The notes under the pieces: model-generated
What the model was told of the DNA's origin: nothing
The model's database searches: none
Seen by the model: only the letters and a program-made list of their open reading frames with translations
Position numbers and translations under genes: made by a program
Source: Antiquaquibacter oligotrophicus
GTDB lineage: Bacteria > Actinomycetota > Actinomycetes > Actinomycetales > Microbacteriaceae
Assembly: GCF_020535405.1 (NCBI RefSeq)
Contig: NZ_CP085036.1
Span: 2,728,001-2,792,000 of the forward strand
DNA: 64,000 nt
Reading direction: 5' to 3'
Part shown: one piece after another, positions 17,596 to 25,603 of the stretch
Position numbering within the stretch: position 1 is the first letter of the stretch
Layout of the letters: each line of letters begins with the position of its first letter

Positions 17596-18087
17596 ATGTA
17601 CTTCTACTACGACGTCACGGGCCCCGGTTGGGCGCGCGCGACCGTCGCAGACGACGCGTCGCACGTCGAGCTAACCGCTTCATACCTAGGTGACGCCTTG
17701 GGTGGCCTTCTTGCGGCTGTTGGGCAGTTGTTGGAGGGAGCACAGGAGGCTCGTTGCTCATGGTTCGAGGAGCCGGGCGAGTCCCGCTGGATCTTTGAGC
17801 AGAGCGAGGTGGGAACTCGCGTGCGGATTCTCGCGTTCCCCGACGATGTTCAGCAGGCTGAAGACGGCTCCATCGCGGTCGGCGACGATGGGCATGCGAT
17901 GCCCATGCCCGATAGCGTTGGCAAATGCATCTTCGAGACGGATCAGCGCACGAAGGTTCTCGCGTCGGCGATTATTGACGGCGCCCAGGACGTGCTCGAA
18001 CGCTACGGCCTCAAGGAATATCAGAAACGCTGGATCGAGAACCCATTTCCCGAGGCCCATCTTGCGTTAGCGAAGGGACTTCTCTAA
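17596..18087 (+). CDS. Orphan protein of unknown function between inverted repeats
   Basis: Soluble protein of 163 aa, acidic, with no signal peptide or membrane helix; I do not recognise the family. The N-terminus is aromatic (MYFYYDVTGPGWARA), the middle has an alternating beta-like pattern (SRWIFEQSEVGTRVRILAF), and the C-terminus looks helical (VLERYGLKEYQKRWIENPFP). Size, acidity and the DVTGPGWA/ILAF layout recall small immunity-type proteins, but that is only an impression. It is flanked on both sides by copies of one inverted-repeat element and lies where relatives usually have none, which suggests a transferable cassette. Confidence 0.6.
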   Translation: MYFYYDVTGPGWARATVADDASHVELTASYLGDALGGLLAAVGQLLEGAQEARCSWFEEPGESRWIFEQSEVGTRVRILAFPDDVQQAEDGSIAVGDDGHAMPMPDSVGKCIFETDQRTKVLASAIIDGAQDVLERYGLKEYQKRWIENPFPEAHLALAKGLL

Positions 18088-18162
18088 CTGAAGTCGCTCC
18101 GATAATGGGGCCAGCTCTCGTGCTCGCGCTGTCAGGCCTTCTCCGGACCTCGCCACTGCGCG

Positions 18163-18296
18163 GCTACAGCTGGTGCAGTAGTTTGCGTATGGTGTGGTGG
18201 TTTACGCGTCGCGCGATGGATGCGGGCTACCGCGGGTTGCGCAAACTACCGCGCGACGTGCACCGCGCCGCGGTTACGCGTCGCGCCAGCTGTAGC
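18163..18296. repeat. Right copy of the inverted-repeat element, nested repeats
   Basis: Three nested repeats are visible. Outer arms GCTACAGCTGG (18163-18173) and CCAGCTGTAGC (18286-18296) are a perfect 11-bp inverted repeat. Inner arms GTAGTTTGCG (18178-18187) and CGCAAACTAC (18240-18249) are a perfect 10-bp inverted repeat and match the element left of the orphan gene. GGTTTACGCGTCGCGC (18199-18214) and GGTTACGCGTCGCGC (18272-18286) form a direct repeat with one deletion. The right outer arm lies inside the last codons of the epimerase gene. Confidence 0.6.
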
Positions 18297-19116
18297 GCGG
18301 CTCGTAGCCGAGCACACGTCGCGCCTTCGCGATCGAGAGGAGCGTGTCGTGCTCGCCGAGGTCGCCGCGCACCTCGACGCCCGGGAACATCTCTGCGACG
18401 AGTGACTCGTTGGAGCGCTCCATCACGGTGTCCGCCGCAGCGATGATGAACATGTCGAACCCGGGTCGCGAAAGCTCCAGCGCCCTCAGTACGGCCTGTG
18501 CGCCGTCTCGTGCGTCGATGTAACCCCAGAGATTCCACTTCCGGATGCTCGCGTCATCCTGCCACGCGGAGAAGCCTGCGTAGTCCTCCGGCGACATGAC
18601 GTTCGAGAACCGCAGCGCAGTGATGGAGAGTTCGGGGTCCCAGCGCACGAGCTTGCGCTCGAGTTCCTCTTCGAGGTGCTTGGTGAGCGAGTACGTGGAC
18701 TCCGGGCGCGTGTCGTACTCCTCGTCGACGGGGATGTACGGCGGGGGAGTCTCGAACGGGAGCCCCAACACGGTCTCGCTGGAGGCGGTCACGATGCGTT
18801 TGATGCCAGCGCGGCGGGCCGCCTGCAGCACGTTGTAGGTGGAGAGCATGTTGTTGCGGAAGGTCTCGGCATCCGGCGCCAGCCCCGGGGCCGGGATGGC
18901 GGCGAGGTGCACGAGAGCGTCGAACCCGTTGTGCCGGTCGTCGAGCCCGTGCAGTACATCGACCACCTGCCCGTAGTCGGTGAGGTCGACGACGACGGAT
19001 GTCTCGCTCCGTTCGCCCACCCGATCGATCGAGAGCACCTCGTGCCCGCTCTCGCGCAGGTACGTCACGACGGCTCGACCAAGTTTTCCGTTGCCTCCGG
19101 TTACGGCGATTCTCAT
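18274..19116 (-). CDS. NAD(P)-dependent epimerase/dehydratase (extended SDR family)
   Basis: Rossmann-fold protein of 280 aa. TGGNGKLG at residues 6-13 is the nucleotide-binding glycine motif, DLTDYG follows beta-3, TASSETVLG holds the catalytic Ser, and YSLTK provides the Tyr and Lys of the active site. Such enzymes modify nucleotide sugars or other hydroxylated substrates; the gene has no sugar-pathway neighbours, so the substrate is open. The minus-strand start ATG 19116 has CAGACT six bases upstream, a one-base variant of the leaderless -10. Its 3-prime end overlaps the repeat-rich element. Confidence 0.85.
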   Translation of the reverse strand: MRIAVTGGNGKLGRAVVTYLRESGHEVLSIDRVGERSETSVVVDLTDYGQVVDVLHGLDDRHNGFDALVHLAAIPAPGLAPDAETFRNNMLSTYNVLQAARRAGIKRIVTASSETVLGLPFETPPPYIPVDEEYDTRPESTYSLTKHLEEELERKLVRWDPELSITALRFSNVMSPEDYAGFSAWQDDASIRKWNLWGYIDARDGAQAVLRALELSRPGFDMFIIAAADTVMERSNESLVAEMFPGVEVRGDLGEHDTLLSIAKARRVLGYEPRYSWRDA

Positions 19117-19137
19117 ACCGCCAGTCTGACAGGGAAC

Positions 19138-19167
19138 GGGGTACGCCGTTATTCAGATGGGGTACGC
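19138..19167. promoter_or_regulatory. Direct repeats GGGGTACGC with 21-bp period
   Basis: GGGGTACGC occurs at 19138-19146 and 19159-19167, exactly two helical turns apart, in the gap between the divergent epimerase and DUF1990 genes. The spacing fits a dimeric activator or repressor site just upstream of the epimerase promoter. The protein that would bind is unknown. Confidence 0.4.
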
Positions 19168-19244
19168 TCGGCAACCGATCTCGGGTTCGTAACGAAAGTA
19201 ACCACAGACGCCATTTCCCGAACTCGATCATTCGTCGACCTCGA

Positions 19245-19250
19245 TAGTGT
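19245..19250 (+). promoter_or_regulatory. -10 (TAGTGT) for the DUF1990 gene
   Basis: TAGTGT lies 45 bases before ATG 19296, with a strong GGAGGAGG ribosome-binding sequence at 19282-19289 between them. The Shine-Dalgarno run decides ATG 19296 over the GTG at 19272. Confidence 0.45.
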
Positions 19251-19295
19251 TTAGGGGCCCAGCACAACGGCGTGGTCAAGCGGAGGAGGTGTGTC

Positions 19296-19973
19296 ATGGG
19301 GGACTCCCAGCTGTGGAAGCAACCGGTGACGTACGCCGCGATCGGCGCCACTCAGGCCGAGGATCTTTTGCGGTACCCGCCCCGCGGGTACCGTCCGCTG
19401 GTCCGCAGAGCGCGCATCGGTCACGGCACGAGACGTTTCGAGTTCGCCTGGACGGAGACGCTCAGTTGGGGCATCCAGAGGCGCAGCGGTTTCGACGTCG
19501 AGATTGCTGACACCCCGCCGGAGGTCACCGCCCAGGCCTATGTTCCTATCGCGTTCGACGACGCGGGGGAGCCGGTCGCACCCACCCGTTCGGGCGCGAT
19601 GACGTTCGGGCCGGACGGCACACCCTTCCTCGTGCCTGGTGACAGCGCGGTCCTGCGCATCCCGATGGTCGGTCTATCGGCCATCAGCTCAGCGGTCCGC
19701 GTGGTGTATGTCATCGATGAGCCGAACCGCAAGGGCTTCGGCTACGGAACGTTGCGCGGCCACCCGGAGAGCGGCGAGGAGTCATTCATCGTCGAGCAGT
19801 TCCCGGACGGCTCGGTGTGGTTGACGATCACGTCCCTCTCTCGTCCGTCTGCCTGGTACTGGTGGATGGTTTACCCGATCCTCCGGGCCTTTCAGGAGAT
19901 GTTCACGCGCCGCTACCTCAAGGCGCTAGCGGGACCCCTGGCAGACGGTCTCAGTCCCGAGCTCGAGGGCTAG
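19296..19973 (+). CDS. DUF1990 family protein
   Basis: Soluble protein of 225 aa matching the DUF1990 family found widely in actinobacteria and plants. The N-terminus has TYAAIGATQAEDLLRYPPRGYRP, followed by RIGHGTRRFEFAWTETLSWGIQRRSGF and the family's later GTLRGHPESGEESFIVEQ, ending with a Trp-rich segment (SAWYWWMVYPILR). No catalytic function is established for the family. It starts with a strong GGAGGAGG Shine-Dalgarno sequence. Downstream genes run in the same direction to hemW and may be co-transcribed. Confidence 0.85.
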   Translation: MGDSQLWKQPVTYAAIGATQAEDLLRYPPRGYRPLVRRARIGHGTRRFEFAWTETLSWGIQRRSGFDVEIADTPPEVTAQAYVPIAFDDAGEPVAPTRSGAMTFGPDGTPFLVPGDSAVLRIPMVGLSAISSAVRVVYVIDEPNRKGFGYGTLRGHPESGEESFIVEQFPDGSVWLTITSLSRPSAWYWWMVYPILRAFQEMFTRRYLKALAGPLADGLSPELEG

Positions 19974-20030
19974 CCGGGTTCGTCGACCGGTGGTCGAGTA
20001 TGGCCGGCGTCCTCGTCGACAATGGATGAC

Positions 20031-20501
20031 ATGAACCGCACCGTGCGCGCAATGACCGCTGCTCTCATGCGCAGCCCGGTGCGTCACGTGCTGCGCCCCG
20101 TCATCACTCCGGTGGATCGCGCACTCTTCCGAGTTTCGGGCGGTCGCTGGAAGCTCAGCGCGCCCATGATCCCGTCTCTTGTGCTTTTTGTGACCGGTGC
20201 GAAGTCGGGCATCCGTCGGGAGATTCCGCTCATGTGTTTTCCGCAACACGACGGGTCGTGGTTCATCGCCGGCAGCAACTTCGGAAGTGAACGACACCCG
20301 GCCTGGAGCACCAATCTCATCGCCAACCCGGACGCGGAGGTGCACTACCGTCGATCTCTCCAGCCCGTTCGCGCGCGACTGCTGAGCGCGCAGGAACGCG
20401 AGGCGGTGTGGCCGGAGCTCGAGGTGCAGTGGCCGCACTACCGCGACTACGAGAAGACAGCTCATCGGGACATCCGTATCTTCCATCTGGAGCCGCGCTG
20501 A
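20031..20501 (+). CDS. Deazaflavin (F420)-dependent nitroreductase family protein (Ddn-like)
   Basis: Protein of 156 aa in the Ddn/F420H2-dependent reductase family: an N-terminal basic helix, then the split beta-barrel with LVLFVTGAKSGIRREIPLMCFP, GSWFIAGSNFGSERHPAWSTNLIANPDAEV and a final region rich in aromatic and acidic residues (VWPELEVQWPHYRDYE). The GS-x-FG and HPAW-x-NL motifs bind the F420 phosphate and tail in known members. The physiological substrate is not known; some members reduce quinones. ATG 20031 is chosen because GACAAT, a leaderless-like -10, ends seven bases upstream; ATG 20022 is the alternative. Its stop shares a base with the hemW start. Confidence 0.8.
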   Translation: MNRTVRAMTAALMRSPVRHVLRPVITPVDRALFRVSGGRWKLSAPMIPSLVLFVTGAKSGIRREIPLMCFPQHDGSWFIAGSNFGSERHPAWSTNLIANPDAEVHYRRSLQPVRARLLSAQEREAVWPELEVQWPHYRDYEKTAHRDIRIFHLEPR

Positions 20502-21724
20502 TGCCGGGCGCGTTACCCCTCGGCGAGCCGGCCCCGCGCGACGGATCGCTGCCAGAGTCCGTTGCTGTGGGGTCGGATGCTCGGCAGTTCGGTGTCTACG
20601 TGCATGTTCCGTTTTGCCGGGTGCGATGTGGCTACTGCGATTTCAACACCTACACGGGCGAGGAGTTGCGGGGAGCACGAAGGGAGGACTACGCCTCCGA
20701 GGCTCTCGCCGAGATGCATCTGGCGGCGGGAGTCCTGGAGCGTGCGGGTGTTGCACGACGCACGGCATCCACGGTGTTTTTCGGTGGCGGAACGCCGACG
20801 CTGCTCCCCGCGCACGATCTGGTCCGCATGCTCGACGGCGTCCGCCAGGAGTGGGGGATCGACGACGCTGCGGAGGTCACGACCGAGGCGAACCCCGACT
20901 CGGTGGATTTGGCGTATCTCGAGCAGCTGGCGGCCGGCGGTTTCACGCGTGTGTCGTTCGGTATGCAGTCGGCGGTGCCCCACGTGCTGGAAACCCTCGA
21001 TCGCACCCACGACCCCGACCGCATCCCGCTCGTTGTGCAGTGGGCTCGGCAGGCTGGGCTGGATGTTTCGCTCGATCTCATCTACGGAACACCGGGGGAG
21101 TCAATCGACGACTGGCGCACCTCCCTCGAGTCCGCCCTCGCGCAGCGCCCCGACCACCTGTCCGCCTACGCGCTCATCATCGAAGACGGCACGAAGCTCG
21201 CGGCCCAGATTCGTCGTGGTGTCGTAGCGTCCCCCGACGACGACCTTCAGGCCGACATGTACGAACTCGCGGATGCCATGCTGGGCGCGGCCGGCTACGC
21301 GTGGTACGAGGTCTCGAACTGGAGCGCGGGCCCCGGCCACGAGTCACGCCACAACTTGGCGTACTGGCAGGGCCAGGACTGGTGGGGTGTCGGCCCCGGG
21401 TCACACAGCCACGTTGGCGGTGTGCGATGGTGGAACGTCAAACATCCCGCTGCCTATGCCGACAGGATCGCGGCAGGAGAGTCTCCAGCGGCGGGCCGCG
21501 AAGTCCTCGACGGCGAGACTCGGTACCTGGAGGACGTCCTGCTTGCTTCGCGAATTCGTGACGGTCTGTCGATCGATCGGCTCGAGTCGTCTTCGCGCGC
21601 TGCCGTCGCAGGGCTCATCGCGGATGGGCTCATCGACGGGGCGGCGGCGATCGCCGGGCGTATCACCCTGACGCTCGCCGGCCGCCTGCTCGCCGATGCC
21701 GTGGTGCGTCGATTGACGCAGTAG
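20501..21724 (+). CDS. hemW: Radical SAM heme chaperone HemW
   Basis: Radical SAM protein of 407 aa that binds heme and is proposed to deliver it to respiratory enzymes; it was long misannotated as coproporphyrinogen III oxidase HemN. The 4Fe-4S motif is C-x3-C-x2-C in FCRVRCGYCDF near residues 42-49, followed by FFGGGTPTLL, and the C-terminal HemN-like domain with SNWSAGPGHESRHNLAYWQG. A fourth Cys before the motif, marking HemN, is absent. ATG 20501 overlaps the preceding stop (TGATG). Confidence 0.93.
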   Translation: MPGALPLGEPAPRDGSLPESVAVGSDARQFGVYVHVPFCRVRCGYCDFNTYTGEELRGARREDYASEALAEMHLAAGVLERAGVARRTASTVFFGGGTPTLLPAHDLVRMLDGVRQEWGIDDAAEVTTEANPDSVDLAYLEQLAAGGFTRVSFGMQSAVPHVLETLDRTHDPDRIPLVVQWARQAGLDVSLDLIYGTPGESIDDWRTSLESALAQRPDHLSAYALIIEDGTKLAAQIRRGVVASPDDDLQADMYELADAMLGAAGYAWYEVSNWSAGPGHESRHNLAYWQGQDWWGVGPGSHSHVGGVRWWNVKHPAAYADRIAAGESPAAGREVLDGETRYLEDVLLASRIRDGLSIDRLESSSRAAVAGLIADGLIDGAAAIAGRITLTLAGRLLADAVVRRLTQ

Positions 21725-21727
21725 GCG

Positions 21728-22108
21728 TCAGCTGACGAACTTGATGGCGAGCGGGTACACGTACGGGCGACCCTGATTCGCGGCGATCGCTGCGATGATG
21801 CCGAACACGATCGTGGCGATCCATGCGGCCAATAGCAGCAGCAGCCCAACGAGGATGAGCGAGAGCACCCACCCGGCGACGTAGGCGATCACGATCGTGA
21901 TCTGGAAGTTCAGTGCGGTCGCGGTGTGCTCGCGAATGAACGGCCCACGATCCTTCAGGAGCAGGTACCCGATGAGCGCGGGAAGGAAACCGAAAAGGAT
22001 GCCACCGATGTGTATGAGGGTGGCCCAGAGTTTTTCATCGCTCGGGCTCAGCGGCTGAACGGTCTGGTAGGGGTTGGCGGGCGGCGGTGGAGGCGTGATG
22101 TCGGACAT
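21728..22108 (-). CDS. DUF4870 membrane protein (copy 1)
   Basis: Protein of 126 aa with a Pro-rich N-terminus (TPPPPPANPYQ), followed by three hydrophobic segments (about residues 28-50, 68-90 and 88-112) characteristic of the DUF4870 family, whose function is unknown. The sequence ALNFQITIVIAYVAGWVLS is shared closely with copy 2. It converges with hemW three bases from its stop. Minus-strand transcription comes either from its own start region or from read-through of the copy 2 hairpin. Confidence 0.85.
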   Translation of the reverse strand: MSDITPPPPPANPYQTVQPLSPSDEKLWATLIHIGGILFGFLPALIGYLLLKDRGPFIREHTATALNFQITIVIAYVAGWVLSLILVGLLLLLAAWIATIVFGIIAAIAANQGRPYVYPLAIKFVS

Positions 22109-22125
22109 GCCGCCATTAAAGCAAG

Positions 22126-22152
22126 GTGCCCGGTGTCATCGACACCGGGCAC
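22126..22152 (-). terminator. Strong hairpin between the two DUF4870 genes
   Basis: Perfect 12-bp stem GTGCCCGGTGTC/GACACCGGGCAC with a three-base loop. On the minus strand it is followed by CTTGCTTTAA, a modest U-tract, so it should end or attenuate transcription from the copy 2 gene before copy 1. Confidence 0.7.
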
Positions 22153-22165
22153 GCCACGTGGGCGA

Positions 22166-22531
22166 CTACTTGATGAGGCGAATCGCGAACGGGTAGCGGT
22201 AGCTTCCGCCAGCGTTGACCTTCGTGAACGCGATGATCGAGAAGATGATCGACACAACCCACGCTGCCAAGGAGATCAGCGTGCCGATGAGGATGATCGA
22301 GAGGATCGCACCCACCACGTAGGCGAAGAGGATCGTGATCTGGAAGTTGAGCGCTTCCTTGGCCTCGACGTTGGTGACCGGTCCGCGGTCCTTGAACACG
22401 AGCCAGATGATGAGAGCCGGCAGGAAGCCGAGGATGCCACCGAGGTGAGCGAAGGATGCCCACTGCTTGTCCTCGGCCGGGGTCAGCGGCGCGGCCGGGG
22501 TGGGGGCAGCGGGGGGAGGAGTCTGGGTCAT
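22166..22531 (-). CDS. DUF4870 membrane protein (copy 2)
   Basis: Protein of 121 aa with a Pro/Ala-rich N-terminus and the same three-helix DUF4870 layout as copy 1 (FAHLGGILGFLPALIIWLVF, ALNFQITILFAYVVGAILSI). The two genes are clearly tandem paralogues. It starts at ATG 22531 behind a minus-strand AAAGG sequence. Its upstream region is shared with the divergent hrcA promoter. No known function; the family is often found near stress and membrane genes. Confidence 0.85.
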   Translation of the reverse strand: MTQTPPPAAPTPAAPLTPAEDKQWASFAHLGGILGFLPALIIWLVFKDRGPVTNVEAKEALNFQITILFAYVVGAILSIILIGTLISLAAWVVSIIFSIIAFTKVNAGGSYRYPFAIRLIK

Positions 22532-22622
22532 GGCGGATTCGTGCCTTTCCTGAGAAGGGGGTGTGAGCACACGGTAGCGGTCTTGGCCGCGCGCGTGCAA
22601 CGATCCGAGCCGGAGTCGGCGG

Positions 22623-22628
22623 TACAAT
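22623..22628 (+). promoter_or_regulatory. -10 (TACAAT) for hrcA
   Basis: TACAAT lies 37 bases before ATG 22666. It abuts the CIRCE operator. Confidence 0.6.
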
Positions 22629-22654
22629 TGGCAGTCCGAGAAGTCGAGTGCCAG
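22628..22654. promoter_or_regulatory. CIRCE operator (HrcA binding site)
   Basis: TTGGCAGTC and GAGTGCCAG separated by exactly nine bases, matching the CIRCE plan TTAGCACTC-N9-GAGTGCTAA with changes at four positions. It overlaps the end of the hrcA -10 and the start of transcription. HrcA itself would bind here and repress its own operon, a known autoregulation. Confidence 0.8.
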
Positions 22655-22665
22655 GAGGCGGTGAC

Positions 22666-23688
22666 ATGGTTTCCGAACGCGGTCTCGAAGTTTTGCGTGT
22701 CATCGTGCAGGACTACGTGGCCTCGCGCGAGCCCGTCGGATCGAAGTCGATTGTCGATCGGCACTCGTTCGGCGTATCCGCAGCGACGATTCGCAACGAC
22801 ATGGCGCTCCTCGAGGACGAGGAACTCATTTCCGCGCCTCACACCTCGTCCGGCCGTGTGCCCACCGACAAGGGATACCGAGTCTTCGTCGATCAGCTTG
22901 CCGATGTGCGACCGCTCACAAGTGCGCAGCGGCATGCGATCGAGACCTTTCTTGGCCAGTCCGCCGATCTCGATGATGTGCTGGCGCGCACCGTGCGTCT
23001 GCTCTCGCAACTGACCAATCAGGTCGCGCTCGTGCAATATCCGTCGCTCGCGACCTCACGCATCCGGCACATTGAGATCGTTCAGTTGACGCCATCCCGC
23101 GTCATGAGTGTTCTCATCACCGACTCGGGCCGCGTCGAGCAGCGCCTGCTCGACCTTTCGGCACCGATGCCGGAGGACGACCTCGTCGGCCTTCGTTCGC
23201 GTCTCAACTCCGTGCTCGTGGGCCTTGCGCTTCCGGATGCCGCGGCCAAACTCTCTGCCCTCGCCGAGGATTACCCCGCCGACCGCCGCACTCTCGTGTC
23301 CGAGGTCACCACGAGCCTCGTCGAGCAGGTCCTCGCCAACAGGCAGGACAAGCTCGTCATGGCGGGAGCTGCGAACCTCGCTCGCACCGAGCAGGACTTC
23401 ACGGGCAGCATCTACCCGGTCCTCGAGGCGATCGAGGAACAGGTCACGCTTCTTCGCCTTTTCGGCGAAATGGAGGTAGATGCGGGCGGTGTATCGGCGA
23501 GGATCGGACGCGAGAACGAGGGCTTCGGCCTCGCCGAGACGTCGGTGGTGACGAGCGGATACTCGTCATCCGGTGGCAGCATCGCTCGACTGGGGGTGCT
23601 CGGACCCACACGGATGGACTATTCCAACAACATGGCCGCCGTGCGCGCCGTCGCGAGGTATCTCTCACGCCTCCTCGACGAGGACTAA
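22666..23688 (+). CDS. hrcA: Heat-inducible transcriptional repressor HrcA
   Basis: DNA-binding repressor of 340 aa that binds CIRCE elements and controls class I heat-shock genes (groE, dnaK operons). N-terminal winged helix ([22 protein letters not shown], residues 25-46), the family's [18 protein letters not shown], and a GAF-like regulatory domain ([12 protein letters not shown]) at about 200-320. ATG 22666 follows an AGGAGG Shine-Dalgarno sequence. A CIRCE site lies in its own promoter. It is the first gene of hrcA-dnaJ-rsmE. Confidence 0.96.
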   Translation: MVSERGLEVLRVIVQDYVASREPVGSKSIVDRHSFGVSAATIRNDMALLEDEELISAPHTSSGRVPTDKGYRVFVDQLADVRPLTSAQRHAIETFLGQSADLDDVLARTVRLLSQLTNQVALVQYPSLATSRIRHIEIVQLTPSRVMSVLITDSGRVEQRLLDLSAPMPEDDLVGLRSRLNSVLVGLALPDAAAKLSALAEDYPADRRTLVSEVTTSLVEQVLANRQDKLVMAGAANLARTEQDFTGSIYPVLEAIEEQVTLLRLFGEMEVDAGGVSARIGRENEGFGLAETSVVTSGYSSSGGSIARLGVLGPTRMDYSNNMAAVRAVARYLSRLLDED

Positions 23689-23729
23689 GTCTCAGACATC
23701 AGGGCAGAACTAACGAAGAACAGGACACT

Positions 23730-24830
23730 GTGGCAGACCACTACGAGGTGCTCGGCGTTGATCGCACTGCGAGCGCGGAGGAGATCAAGAAGGCCTACCG
23801 ACGGCTCGCGCGGGAGCTTCACCCGGACGTGAACCCGAGTGCCGAGGCATCCGAACGCTTCAAGCAGGTGACGCACGCCTATGACGTGCTGAGCGATCCG
23901 CAAGAGCGGCAGCAGTATGACCTCGGACCGCAGGCAGGTTTCGGCGGTGCGGGTTTTGGTGGCTTCGGCGACATCTTCGAGACCTTCTTCGGTGCGAGCC
24001 AGCGCTCGACTGGTCCTCGTTCCCGTCGTGAACGGGGCCAGGACGGTCTCGTGCGCGTCGAGGTGGACCTCGACGAGGTCATTTTCGGCACAACTCGCGA
24101 TCTGGAGATCAACACCGCGATTCTCTGCTCCACGTGCGACGGTAGTTGTTGTGCCCCGGGTACCTCACCCGTGCGCTGCGACATCTGTGGCGGCAGTGGT
24201 CAGATCCAGCGCACGATGCGCAGTCTTCTCGGCAACGTTGTGACGTCGAACCCGTGTGGCACGTGCCGCGGCTACGGCACGATCATCCCTGAGCCCTGCC
24301 CGACGTGTGCAGGCCAGGGCCGCGTGCGTGCGGCCCGCTCGATCCCCGTGGACATTCCTGCTGGCGTCGATACCGGCCTCCGTCTGCACATGCCCGGCCA
24401 GGGCGAGGTCGGACCGGCGGGTGGCCCGGCCGGCGATCTTTATCTCGAGATCAAGGTTCGCCACCACGACACGTTCAGCCGTCAGGGCGACGACCTTCTC
24501 GCAACGATCGAGGTGCAGATGACGGATGCGATCCTCGGTGCCAGCACGACTCTCAAGGGTCTCGACGGCGACATCGAGGTGGACATCCGGCCCGGCACCC
24601 AGAGCGCGGACATCATCACGGTGAAGGACCGCGGCGTGACGAGCCTGCGCGGTGGTGGGCGCGGCGACCTCAAGATCGGTGTTCAGGTTGTGACCCCGAC
24701 CAAGCTAAGCGGCAAGGAGCAGGATCTGATCCGGCAGTTCGCCACGTCTCGCAAGCAGGCTGCACCCGGTTTCGCGCATTTCCAGCAGGGGCTTTTCGCC
24801 AAGTTGCGGGATCGGTTCCTCGGGCTCTGA
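23730..24830 (+). CDS. dnaJ: Chaperone DnaJ
   Basis: Hsp40 co-chaperone of 366 aa (DnaJ2 type) that stimulates DnaK ATPase. J-domain at residues 1-65 with HPD in [10 protein letters not shown], Gly/Phe-rich stretch (about 70-95), and four zinc-binding repeats. Repeats 2 to 4 are CxxCxGxG ([24 protein letters not shown]), while repeat 1 reads CSTCDGSC, with Cys in place of the last Gly. The C-terminal peptide-binding barrels follow. GTG 23730 starts 41 bases after hrcA, and rsmE follows within two bases. Confidence 0.95.
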   Translation: MADHYEVLGVDRTASAEEIKKAYRRLARELHPDVNPSAEASERFKQVTHAYDVLSDPQERQQYDLGPQAGFGGAGFGGFGDIFETFFGASQRSTGPRSRRERGQDGLVRVEVDLDEVIFGTTRDLEINTAILCSTCDGSCCAPGTSPVRCDICGGSGQIQRTMRSLLGNVVTSNPCGTCRGYGTIIPEPCPTCAGQGRVRAARSIPVDIPAGVDTGLRLHMPGQGEVGPAGGPAGDLYLEIKVRHHDTFSRQGDDLLATIEVQMTDAILGASTTLKGLDGDIEVDIRPGTQSADIITVKDRGVTSLRGGGRGDLKIGVQVVTPTKLSGKEQDLIRQFATSRKQAAPGFAHFQQGLFAKLRDRFLGL

Positions 24831-24831
24831 C

Positions 24832-25560
24832 GTGGCTCACTTTTATCTGGACGAGCAGCTGGAGCGGGCATCCGTCGGCGATCGTGTGACGTTGTCCGGT
24901 GCTGAGGCCCGGCACGCGGTGACCGTCAGCCGTATCGCCGTGGGTGAGACGGTCACGATCGGCAACGGTTCCGGGCTCGTTGTGTCGGGTCCCGCCGTTG
25001 TCGCGGACCACACCGACCTCACCATCGAGGTGGTCGACGCGGTCCAGCACGATGCTCGCTCCCCGCTGCTGTTCCTCGTGCAGGCTCTCGCGAAGGGCGA
25101 TCGAGATGAGCTCGCCGTGCAGGCGGCAACCGAGCTGGGTGCCGACGGGGTTGTTCCCTGGCAGGCTGCGCGCAGCATTTCCCGGTGGGAGGGCGCAAAG
25201 GTGGCGAAGGGTCGCGATCGATGGACGGCGATCGTCCGTGAAGCCGTCAAACAGTCGATTCGCCCATGGATGCCCGACGTCCTCGACCTCGTGACGACGA
25301 AGCAGCTCGCGGCTCTCGCCGGCGGTGCCCGCATGCTCCTGCTCGACCCCGAGGGCGAGCATCCGCTGTCCACGCTCGAGCTCGACGATCGCGACGTGCT
25401 CGTTGTCGTGGGACCGGAGGGCGGGATCGCTCCCCAGGAACGTGATCTCCTGGTTGCTGCTGGCGCGCAAACCGTCCGTCTCGGCCGGGAAGTGTTGCGT
25501 ACGTCAACGGCGGGACCGGCAGCTCTCGCCGTGTTGAATGCGCGGCTCGGTCGTTGGTGA
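24832..25560 (+). CDS. rsmE: 16S rRNA (uracil1498-N3)-methyltransferase RsmE
   Basis: SPOUT-class methyltransferase of 242 aa. N-terminal PUA-like domain (AHFYLDEQLERASVGDRVTL), then the SPOUT domain with the SAM-binding trefoil knot motifs VVGPEGGIAPQERDLLVAAG and LGREVLRTSTAGPAAL. It methylates U1498 of the 30S decoding region. GTG 24832 starts two bases after the dnaJ stop, so it is the last gene of the hrcA-dnaJ-rsmE operon, common in actinobacteria. Confidence 0.92.
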   Translation: MAHFYLDEQLERASVGDRVTLSGAEARHAVTVSRIAVGETVTIGNGSGLVVSGPAVVADHTDLTIEVVDAVQHDARSPLLFLVQALAKGDRDELAVQAATELGADGVVPWQAARSISRWEGAKVAKGRDRWTAIVREAVKQSIRPWMPDVLDLVTTKQLAALAGGARMLLLDPEGEHPLSTLELDDRDVLVVVGPEGGIAPQERDLLVAAGAQTVRLGREVLRTSTAGPAALAVLNARLGRW

Positions 25561-25591
25561 ACCTCCCCCGGGTGCGCCGACAGGGCGCGCG

Positions 25592-25597
25592 TAAGCT
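25592..25597 (+). promoter_or_regulatory. Leaderless-type -10 (TAAGCT) for the HIT gene
   Basis: TAAGCT lies exactly six bases before ATG 25604. Confidence 0.65.
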
Positions 25598-25603
25598 TGC
25601 CGT

